Translations under genes and position numbers: made by a program
Source of the DNA: Candidatus Colimorpha enterica
Lineage (GTDB): Bacteria > Bacillota > Clostridia > Oscillospirales > CAG-272
Direction: 5' to 3'
NCBI GenBank assembly: GCA_018065475.1
Contig: JAGHTD010000107.1
Coordinates: 1 to 12,406, forward strand
Length of the DNA stretch: 12,406 nt
Shown: positions 7,044 to 12,406 of the stretch, piece by piece
Layout of the letters: each line of letters starts with the position of its first letter
Position numbering within the stretch: position 1 is the stretch's first letter
Notes under the pieces: model-generated
Seen by the model: only the letters and a program-made list of their open reading frames with translations
What the model was told of the DNA's origin: nothing
Databases searched by the model: none

Positions 7044-7140
7044 GCCTGCACGCCGGCTGAGAGACCGGCGGGATAAGCCCTGCCGCCGTCTGACGGAAAC
7101 GAGCGGGGATCAGCACCGCTCCCCGCCGGTCTCGGCAGGC
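7044..7140 (+). other. Structured GC-rich 3' region, possible RNA element
   Basis: GAGACCGGCGGG at 7061-7072 is the perfect 12-base reverse complement of CCCGCCGGTCTC at 7122-7133. Outside it, GCCTGC (7044-7049) pairs with GCAGGC (7135-7140). Inside it are a small hairpin CCGT-CTG-ACGG (7086-7096) and a 6-bp hairpin GAGCGG/CCGCTC (7101-7106 and 7116-7121), the latter directly abutting the long stem. The result is a closed multi-branch fold of about 97 bases between the stop of the TspO-like gene and its terminator. A local hairpin GCCGG/CCGGC (from about 7052 to 7069) would compete with the long stem. I could not match it to a riboswitch or RNA family I know. It may be a 3'UTR-derived small RNA, an mRNA-stabilising element or a palindromic repeat. 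Confidence 0.45.
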
Positions 7141-7145
7141 ACAGA

Positions 7146-7183
7146 AAAAGAAAGCTTCATCCGCAAGGATGAAGCTTTCTTTT
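7146..7183. terminator. Bidirectional intrinsic terminator, 17-bp stem
   Basis: AAAAGAAAGCTTCATCC and GGATGAAGCTTTCTTTT form a perfect 17-bp stem with a stable GCAA tetraloop, giving T-rich ends on both strands. It lies between the convergent TspO-like and lipoprotein genes, 4 bases past the lipoprotein stop codon, and serves both. Confidence 0.9.
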
Positions 7184-7187
7184 GATA

Positions 7188-9248
7188 TTATTTTGCAAGA
7201 TAGATCGTGTAGGGTCTAACTATATCATCGGTGGAATAGCCTTCGTATGTGCCGTAGTTCATATACTGGAATACGAGTCTGTCCTCATATACCTTGATGT
7301 AGAGACTCTGACCGAGCTTGGGAGTTGCCGTGGTCTTTACGGTATTGGTGTAACCGAGACCGCCGTCTCCGTAAACGACGTCGTTGCCGAAGAGATCGCC
7401 GTACTTGCCGTCAAAGTCTATTCTGCCCGCGCCCATATATGCGCAGATATAGTCGTGGTCGGTATGCTCGCAGATCTCTGTCTTGTTGTTTCCGCCGAGC
7501 GCATTGTTGTTTCCGTCCATCGCAAAGACGATCTCGGAGGTATATTCCTTTGCCATATTGTCGGTAGCCGTATGTACGTGACCGTAGAGATAAACGAGAT
7601 TCTTATGTCCCTTCATTACGGGAGCGAGGTCGTGATAAGCTTCGCTTTCACCGCCGACCTGACCGCTTGAATACTTGCCTCTGATGAGGTAGTGGCACAT
7701 GAAGAGGATGACCTCCGTTCCGTCGGGATCGATCTCCTTCAGCTTGTTGTCCACCCACTTGACGGCATCGGGATTCATCGCGTAAGACTGCTTGCTGTAA
7801 ACGTTTTCGGCATCGGGATCGGGGGAGATCGCCATGATATGGACGCCGTTGACCTCGTAGTGGTAAGCAAGGATATATTTGTCGCCGGTATGCGTTCCGG
7901 TGATCTCGAACTTCTCACTGTCGGGAAGTGCGCCGCAGTACTTCTCCATGATGCCGTCGTAGAAGTTGGCGGAGTTGTAGGAGCCGTTTATGCCGGGGCC
8001 GTCCTTTGAAAGCTCACCCTGTCCGTAATCGTGGTTTCCGCCTACGTAGAAGACCTTGCCGTCCTTCGTCGCCTTTGCGCATTCCTGCTGAACAAGCTCT
8101 CTGTATTCAAGGAAATACTTATAAGGCCAGTGACCGGACGAGTTCCAGCTCGGATAGTCGCTGATCATGTCTCCGCCCATAAGGAATACGTCAGCGGGCC
8201 CCTGCTTTTCTACGAAGTGCTTGATCGCGCCCGATACGTTCTTTCTGAAAACGTAGGGGGGATCGAGCATCGCAAAGCAGTTATGCGCGTCGGATACGCC
8301 GTAAGCGGTGAGGAGAAGCTTGCCTACGTCGGCGCTTCCCGTCTTGTCTTCAAATGATCCGTTTTCGTTAATACTCATGATAAGTGCATTCACTCCTTCG
8401 GCTACTGAATTGTTATTGTGTCCGTAAGTGAGAGAAACGGTCCCGTCCCCTCCCTTTACGGTGTAGCGCCCTTCGTCAACGTACATATCGACGTTGAGTT
8501 CATTGTTGAGATCTCTGTCGGCTTCACCGATCACGATCTCGTGTTCCGCGTTCTCCGTGTCGGTGATGACGGGGAGCAGGCAGCCGGTCTTTGCGGCGAT
8601 ACCTCTGCGAAGCAGGTCAAGACATTCGGAGTCGAAGCTGTTCGGCTTCTTCTTCGTGACTATCGAATAGTCGGCGATATTGACGCCGTTGAGCATCGGG
8701 TTTTCCACCTCGTACTTCTCTCTGTGAACGATCGAATCCTTGCTGCTTACCGTGACGTTGCCGCTTTCGTCCTTTTTAAGAAGATTCTCGATGAAGTAAT
8801 CGACGGCGTTCAGCGTTCCCGCCCCGCTCTGTGAGCATATAATGATCTTCTTGCCCTTGACGGTGATAAAATAATCGAGATATTTCAGTCCAAGCTTGTC
8901 GGCGATCTCGGTGCTCTCGGTACGGTTGGTGTTTCCGATGAGAAGCTCAAGCTTCTCGGGATCCTGCCTTGACGCCGGATAATCGTCGTTGGTATCGACG
9001 GAGCCGTCAGTGACATACTCTTTGAGCGCATCTCTCAGCTTTTTGACCGCGTCCTTGGTGCCGTCCTCGCATTTTTCCTCTCTGACAAGCTCAAAATTGC
9101 ACTTGCCGGATGTGATGAGTTCGGCTATGTACTCGTTTCCGTCGTCGATGGTCTCCTTCGTTTCCTTCGGCTTGCCCTCATTCCCTGCGCAGGAACAAAG
9201 AAGGATCAAAGCGAGGATGAGAGAGACAAATAAAACTGTTTTTTTCAT
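7188..9248 (-). CDS. Lipoprotein metallophosphoesterase with tandem carbohydrate-enzyme-like domains
   Basis: A 686-residue surface protein. Residues 1-19 are a lipoprotein signal peptide (Lys-Lys, hydrophobic core, lipobox LCSC), giving a lipidated Cys20. Two similar units follow. The first (about 60-160) contains LLIGNTNRTES and a DYFITVKGKKIIICSQSGAG segment. The second (about 200-295) contains IVIGEADRD and a related hydrophobic strand pair. Both resemble the non-catalytic N-terminal domains of GH67/GH20-type glycosidases. Residues about 310-600 carry a full calcineurin-like metallophosphoesterase site: D320-x-H322, GGD at 358-360, GNHD at 404-407, H519 and GHVH at 556-559. The protein should hydrolyse a phosphoester outside the membrane; the substrate is unknown. 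The start at 9248 follows AGGTGA; the open frame continues upstream but runs through the promoter at 9280-9308. It lies just downstream of the oxidoreductase operon. Confidence 0.88.
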   Translation of the reverse strand: MKKTVLFVSLILALILLCSCAGNEGKPKETKETIDDGNEYIAELITSGKCNFELVREEKCEDGTKDAVKKLRDALKEYVTDGSVDTNDDYPASRQDPEKLELLIGNTNRTESTEIADKLGLKYLDYFITVKGKKIIICSQSGAGTLNAVDYFIENLLKKDESGNVTVSSKDSIVHREKYEVENPMLNGVNIADYSIVTKKKPNSFDSECLDLLRRGIAAKTGCLLPVITDTENAEHEIVIGEADRDLNNELNVDMYVDEGRYTVKGGDGTVSLTYGHNNNSVAEGVNALIMSINENGSFEDKTGSADVGKLLLTAYGVSDAHNCFAMLDPPYVFRKNVSGAIKHFVEKQGPADVFLMGGDMISDYPSWNSSGHWPYKYFLEYRELVQQECAKATKDGKVFYVGGNHDYGQGELSKDGPGINGSYNSANFYDGIMEKYCGALPDSEKFEITGTHTGDKYILAYHYEVNGVHIMAISPDPDAENVYSKQSYAMNPDAVKWVDNKLKEIDPDGTEVILFMCHYLIRGKYSSGQVGGESEAYHDLAPVMKGHKNLVYLYGHVHTATDNMAKEYTSEIVFAMDGNNNALGGNNKTEICEHTDHDYICAYMGAGRIDFDGKYGDLFGNDVVYGDGGLGYTNTVKTTATPKLGQSLYIKVYEDRLVFQYMNYGTYEGYSTDDIVRPYTIYLAK

Positions 9249-9279
9249 TACGTCACCTTTTCCAAATGGTATTGAAAGT

Positions 9280-9308
9280 ATTGTAATCAAACGCAGCGGT
9301 TTTGTCAA
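9280..9308 (-). promoter_or_regulatory. Near-consensus sigma-A promoter of the lipoprotein gene
   Basis: On the minus strand, a perfect TTGACA (9308-9303) and TACAAT (9285-9280) are spaced by 17 bases. Transcription would start near 9273, 25 bases before the ATG at 9248. The short inverted repeat AATGT-TT-ACATT at 9321-9332 lies just upstream and overlaps the stop of the DUF1667 gene; it could be a binding site. No terminator separates the two genes, so readthrough from the operon could add to this promoter. Confidence 0.85.
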
Positions 9309-9330
9309 GTGATTTCATACAATGTTTACA

Positions 9331-9693
9331 TTATTTCACATTATTCCATATTCCGGCAGCGATGAGGTCAACTCCGGTGCCGAGAATATCCGCGATCACG
9401 ACGTCGCCGAATGTGACCGGTCTGTCAAGGACAAGGGCATTGACCGCCTTCATCGCCTTAAAGACGAGCTCCTTGGGTATCGGCTGTGCCGTCCTTACGG
9501 GAAGGACGCTTCCGTCGGCGGTGCGGACGGTGGTCGTCAGCGTTCTTACAGGGTGGGTGAGCTCCGCCTTTGCGTACTCCTCGCCTCTTTTGCAGGTATT
9601 GCCCTTTACGGTCACGCTTCCGTCGTCGTTGAGAACGGCGGTGAGCTGACATCCTCTCGGGCATACTATGCAGGTCAGTTCTCTCGTATTCAT
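9331..9693 (-). CDS. DUF1667 small four-cysteine protein
   Basis: A 120-residue cytoplasmic protein with cysteines at 8, 11, 15 and 34 in the pattern CxxCPRGC...GNTCKRG, followed by AKAELTHPVRTLTTTV. The spacing recalls the N-terminal [4Fe-4S] domain of molybdopterin oxidoreductases, so a cluster is likely but inferred. DUF1667 proteins are normally encoded next to GlpA-like and pyridine-nucleotide FAD oxidoreductases in clostridial glycerol-3-phosphate loci, where they are thought to be an electron-transfer subunit. That is exactly the setting here: its ATG overlaps the stop codon of the upstream oxidoreductase by one base (TAATG), a sign of translational coupling. Length is normal for the family. 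Confidence 0.87.
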   Translation of the reverse strand: MNTRELTCIVCPRGCQLTAVLNDDGSVTVKGNTCKRGEEYAKAELTHPVRTLTTTVRTADGSVLPVRTAQPIPKELVFKAMKAVNALVLDRPVTFGDVVIADILGTGVDLIAAGIWNNVK

Positions 9694-10943
9694 TATTCGC
9701 CGACCTCCATTCCTATATAAAGTTCGCCGCCCGAAAGCTTTTCCATAACCTCTTTTTTGAGGGTTATGCTCTCCATTTCGCCGGGAGCGACCTTGATCTT
9801 TTTAAGACTGAATATCTCGTTTTCCCCGTCTTTCACGAAGATACGGACGTTTCTGAATATGTTTGCGACGCGGAAGAAGAGTCTCGCCTCATCTCTCGTC
9901 GTGAGCTTCTGAGGTACGGTGTATCTCACCTTGCCGTCGGTCTTCACCGGGATTGCCTCGGCGGGAGAATAGTCGCCCTTAATATAAGCGGCGGCGGACT
10001 TGCCTGCGATAGCCGCCTCCTCGGGGACGTAATCGACGAGGTCGTGAACGTGGAGGACGTTGCCGCAGGAATAGATGCCCTCGATATCGGTCATTCTGTC
10101 CTGGTCGACGGGTGCGCCGTTGGTGACGGGGCTGAGAGTCAGGCCCGCCTGCTTCGTCAGCTCGTTTTCGGGGATAAGACCGACCGAAAGAAGGAGCGTG
10201 TCGCACTCTATGCGGCGGAAGGTGCCGGGGATGGGTCTTCTCTTGTCATCGACCTGCGCGACGGTGACGGCTTCAAGGTGCTCTTTGCCCTCGATACCGA
10301 CGACGGTAGTCGAAAGATAAAGCGGGATGTCGAAATCGTGGAGGCACTGCTCGATGTTTCTCGCAAGGCCGCCGGAATATGGCATAAGCTCGCATACCGC
10401 GTGGACCTTCGCGCCCTCAAGCGTCATTCTCCTCGCCATAATGAGGCCGATGTCGCCGGAGCCGAGAATAACGACGTTCTTGCCGGGCATACAGCCCTTC
10501 ATATTGACGAGCTTCTGCGCCGTTCCCGCAGTGAGGATACCTGCGGGACGGGTGCCGGAGATCGCAAGCGCGCCTCTCGGCCTCTCGCGGCATCCCATTG
10601 CGAGGATGACCGCCTTCGCCTTTATCTGAAATACGCCGTCGGTGCTGTTCGTCGCCGTGATCACCTTGTCGGAGGTGATGTCAAGCACCATCGTGTTGAG
10701 CTTGACGGGGATTTCCCTCTCGGCTACCATTTTCTCGTATCTGTAAGCATATTCGGGGCCGCTCAGCTCCTCGCCGAAGCGGTGAAGTCCGAAACCGTTG
10801 TGTATGCACTGACGGAGGATACCTCCGAGCTTGACGTCTCTTTCGATGATCAGGAGATCTCTGACACCGGCGTCAAATGCGGCGACGGCGGCGCTCATTC
10901 CGGCAGGGCCGCCTCCGATTATAACCAATTCCTTCGTAATCAT
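9693..10943 (-). CDS. FAD/NAD-dependent oxidoreductase, second subunit of a GlpA-type complex
   Basis: A 416-residue flavoprotein of the pyridine nucleotide-disulphide oxidoreductase fold. It has an N-terminal FAD motif GGGPAG at 10-15 with acidic E34, the family signature GGILRQCIHNGFG at 40-52, a mid-protein AMGCRERPRG at 115-124, a second dinucleotide site GSGDIG at 161-166 and a C-terminal FAD-contact segment IYSCGNVLHVHDLVDYV at 290-306. A short domain from about 340 follows. Relatives include HcnB, opine/sarcosine oxidase alpha-type subunits and the oxidoreductase found beside GlpA in clostridia. It probably passes electrons between the GlpA-like partner and NAD(P) or another carrier. 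It does not have the flavodoxin-like sequence of E. coli GlpB. One base separates its ATG from the upstream stop codon; AAGGAG lies 10 bases before the ATG, inside the upstream gene. Confidence 0.88.
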   Translation of the reverse strand: MITKELVIIGGGPAGMSAAVAAFDAGVRDLLIIERDVKLGGILRQCIHNGFGLHRFGEELSGPEYAYRYEKMVAEREIPVKLNTMVLDITSDKVITATNSTDGVFQIKAKAVILAMGCRERPRGALAISGTRPAGILTAGTAQKLVNMKGCMPGKNVVILGSGDIGLIMARRMTLEGAKVHAVCELMPYSGGLARNIEQCLHDFDIPLYLSTTVVGIEGKEHLEAVTVAQVDDKRRPIPGTFRRIECDTLLLSVGLIPENELTKQAGLTLSPVTNGAPVDQDRMTDIEGIYSCGNVLHVHDLVDYVPEEAAIAGKSAAAYIKGDYSPAEAIPVKTDGKVRYTVPQKLTTRDEARLFFRVANIFRNVRIFVKDGENEIFSLKKIKVAPGEMESITLKKEVMEKLSGGELYIGMEVGE

Positions 10944-10944
10944 A

Positions 10945-12381
10945 TCAGTTGTTCTCCTTGGTCTTTCCGACCATGATGTAAGAGCCCTTGCCGGACTTTG
11001 TGATCTTCTCGTAAGGCACGCCGTTAAGCTCCGAAAGGAGCTCCATGACTACCGGCATACAGAAGCCGCCCTGGCAGCGTCCCATACCGCTTCTCGTCCT
11101 GCGCTTTACGCCGTCAACGTCGTGCGCCTTCGGGTTTCTGACTATTGCGTCTCTGATCTCGCCTTCGGTGACGCTCTCACAGCGGCAGACGATACGTCCG
11201 TACGCGGGGTCTTTTCTGATGACCTCGTTCTTCTCCGCGATGCTGAGCGATCTGAACCAGTGGGAACCTCTTCGGAAGGGGTTGAAATCCGCCTTCTTTT
11301 CGAGCTTCATTCCCGCCTTTGCGAGCATATCGACGACGTATTCGGCGATGGCGGGCGAAGACGAAAGGCCGGGGCTCTCTATTCCAGCTACGTTTACGAA
11401 GCCGGGCTTGGGATTGTTGATGATGAAATCGTGCGTCGATCCGACCGAACGGAGACCGCAGAAGGTCGTGATCGTCTGTCTGCCGACGGGGATACCGGGG
11501 ACCATTTCCTCGGCGCTGACCTTTACGCTGTTGAGGCCGCTGTCGGTAGTCGAAACGTCTTCCTTGTCCTCGATGTTCTCCGCCGTGGGGCCGAGAAGGA
11601 GGTTGCCGTCAACTGTCCTCGTGACGAGGATACCCTTGCCCATTGCCGTGGGGGCTCTGAATATCGTTGCCGAAACGGTCTTTCCGCACTCCTTGTCGAG
11701 CACGAAATACTCGCCGCGGCGGGGCGTGATCGTGAAGTCGCAGACTCCTGCCATTCCGGCGATCTTATCGGAATAGACGCCCGCGCAGTTGATGACGTAT
11801 TTTGCCCTGATTTCCTCCGTGTCGGACGAAACGGTATATACGCCGTCCTTTTCGGTGATCGACTTCACCTCAAAATCGGTCTTCAGCTCGGCGCCGTTGT
11901 CCATGGCGTTGCCGACTGCGGCGATCGTGAGCTCGTAGGGGCATATTATCGCGCCGGTCTTTGCGAGGAGCGCACATTCGACCTTATCCGAAAGGCGGGG
12001 TTCGAGTGCTCTCGCCTCGTCTCCGGAGATGACCGAAAGCTCCTTAACTCCGTTTGCGATACCCTTGTCGTAAAGGTGCTTTATCTTTTCTTCGTCACCC
12101 TCGAAGCCGATGACTATCGAGGTGTTCTTGTAATAGGGAACGCCGAGCTGACGCGCAGTTTCCTCCATCATCTCGGAGCCCCTGACGTTCAGCTTTGCCT
12201 TGAGAGTGCCGGGCTCGCAGTCGAATCCGGCATGGACGATAGCGGAATTGGCGTGTGAAGCACCCATAGCGACGTCGCCCTTGCTCTCGAGCATACATAT
12301 TTTGAGATCATAAGCGGAAAGCGCGCGGCCGATCATTCCGCCGACCACTCCCGCACCGATTATCGCAGCATCGTATATCAT
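10945..12381 (-). CDS. GlpA-like FAD-dependent dehydrogenase with C-terminal [2Fe-2S] domain
   Basis: A 478-residue flavoprotein, likely the catalytic subunit that oxidises glycerol-3-phosphate or a similar 2-hydroxy compound. The N-terminal DAO-type FAD domain has GAGVVGGMIGRAL at 9-21, acidic E32 and the substrate/FAD loop GASHANSAIVHAGFD at 40-54. GLRSVGSTHDF (309-319) and GIESPGLSSSPA (333-344) close the FAD site. The C-terminal region (from about 395) is a BFD-like iron-sulfur domain with C399-x-C401 and C436-x4-C441. E. coli GlpA (about 540 residues) has the same order of domains; L-2-hydroxyglutarate oxidases share the FAD part, so the substrate is not certain. The start follows GGAGG with 6 bases between. 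It is the first gene of the three-gene set inside the window; glpK, glpF or a regulator could lie upstream, beyond the edge. Confidence 0.86.
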   Translation of the reverse strand: MIYDAAIIGAGVVGGMIGRALSAYDLKICMLESKGDVAMGASHANSAIVHAGFDCEPGTLKAKLNVRGSEMMEETARQLGVPYYKNTSIVIGFEGDEEKIKHLYDKGIANGVKELSVISGDEARALEPRLSDKVECALLAKTGAIICPYELTIAAVGNAMDNGAELKTDFEVKSITEKDGVYTVSSDTEEIRAKYVINCAGVYSDKIAGMAGVCDFTITPRRGEYFVLDKECGKTVSATIFRAPTAMGKGILVTRTVDGNLLLGPTAENIEDKEDVSTTDSGLNSVKVSAEEMVPGIPVGRQTITTFCGLRSVGSTHDFIINNPKPGFVNVAGIESPGLSSSPAIAEYVVDMLAKAGMKLEKKADFNPFRRGSHWFRSLSIAEKNEVIRKDPAYGRIVCRCESVTEGEIRDAIVRNPKAHDVDGVKRRTRSGMGRCQGGFCMPVVMELLSELNGVPYEKITKSGKGSYIMVGKTKENN

Positions 12382-12406
12382 TTTTTCCTCCGTAAAATAA
12401 AAAAAG
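12382..12406 (-). promoter_or_regulatory. Ribosome site and A/T-rich leader of the GlpA-like gene
   Basis: On the minus strand the leader reads an A/T-rich tract, then ACGGAGG, then the ATG at 12381. The GGAGG core is a strong Shine-Dalgarno site that fixes the start. Too little sequence remains to tell whether a promoter or another gene comes before it. Confidence 0.7.

Noticed and set aside
7051..7140. TPP riboswitch suggested by CTGAGA at 7057-7062
   Set aside because: The rest of the THI-box core (the second conserved arm and the GGATAATGCCAG-like part) is missing, and the element lies after a gene and before a terminator, not upstream of a thiamine gene.
9249..9308. Upstream in-frame start of the lipoprotein at 9308
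   Set aside because: That stretch contains the -35 and -10 boxes and would put about 20 residues before a textbook lipoprotein signal; ATG 9248 has a good ribosome site.
7182..9312. Several + strand open frames opposite the lipoprotein gene
   Set aside because: The minus strand carries a lipoprotein signal and all phosphoesterase motifs, so these are shadows.
10044..12258. Two long + strand open frames (10044-10976 and 10831-12258) opposite the oxidoreductase genes
   Set aside because: Both are antisense to genes with complete FAD, NAD and iron-sulfur motifs; the frames stay open because of biased codon use. No ribosome site or family motif was seen.

Overview
The window looks like chromosomal DNA of an anaerobic member of the Bacillota, most likely class Clostridia. 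The grounds are strong AAGGAGG-type ribosome sites, sigma-A-like promoters with 17-18 base spacers, long perfect hairpin terminators shared by convergent genes, a YtrB-like ABC cluster, and a GlpA-like / FAD-NAD oxidoreductase / DUF1667 operon typical of clostridia. The taxonomic call is inference. There are no rRNA or tRNA genes, CRISPR arrays, insertion sequences or phage genes, and no gene-free stretch longer than 300 bases.

Region 1 (35-4860, + strand) is an ABC transporter operon. It has one ATPase and two large paralogous ABC-2 type permeases, each with a C-terminal non-membrane domain. The first 17 bases are probably the tail of an upstream gene. The operon ends at a perfect 30-base palindrome that can also stop the convergent gene.

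Region 2 (4979-7041) centres on a divergent intergenic stretch at 5654-5906. To the left (- strand) is a small XRE-like DNA-binding protein with a long coiled coil and a single C-terminal membrane anchor. To the right (+ strand) is an 86-residue protein I do not recognise, then an enlarged eight-helix TspO/MBR-like membrane protein. Promoters in both directions, a palindrome and a hairpin lie between them. An inverted repeat reaches into the ribosome site of the TspO-like gene. After that gene comes a GC-rich stretch (7044-7140) that can fold into a long-range stem enclosing two hairpins, followed by a 17-bp-stem bidirectional terminator.

Region 3 (7188-12381, - strand) reads leftward. It starts with a GlpA-like FAD protein with a C-terminal [2Fe-2S] domain, then a second FAD/NAD oxidoreductase, then a small four-cysteine DUF1667 protein. 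These three are packed with 1-base gaps or overlaps and probably form one complex that oxidises glycerol-3-phosphate or a similar hydroxy acid. Just downstream, with its own near-consensus promoter, is a lipoprotein with two tandem carbohydrate-enzyme-like accessory domains and a complete calcineurin-type phosphoesterase site. Its placement suggests, without proving, that a phosphoester cut at the cell surface could feed the oxidation genes.

The points most worth a second look are the tail-anchored regulator and its divergent unknown/TspO-like partners, the structured 3' region after the TspO-like gene, and the architecture of the lipoprotein phosphoesterase.
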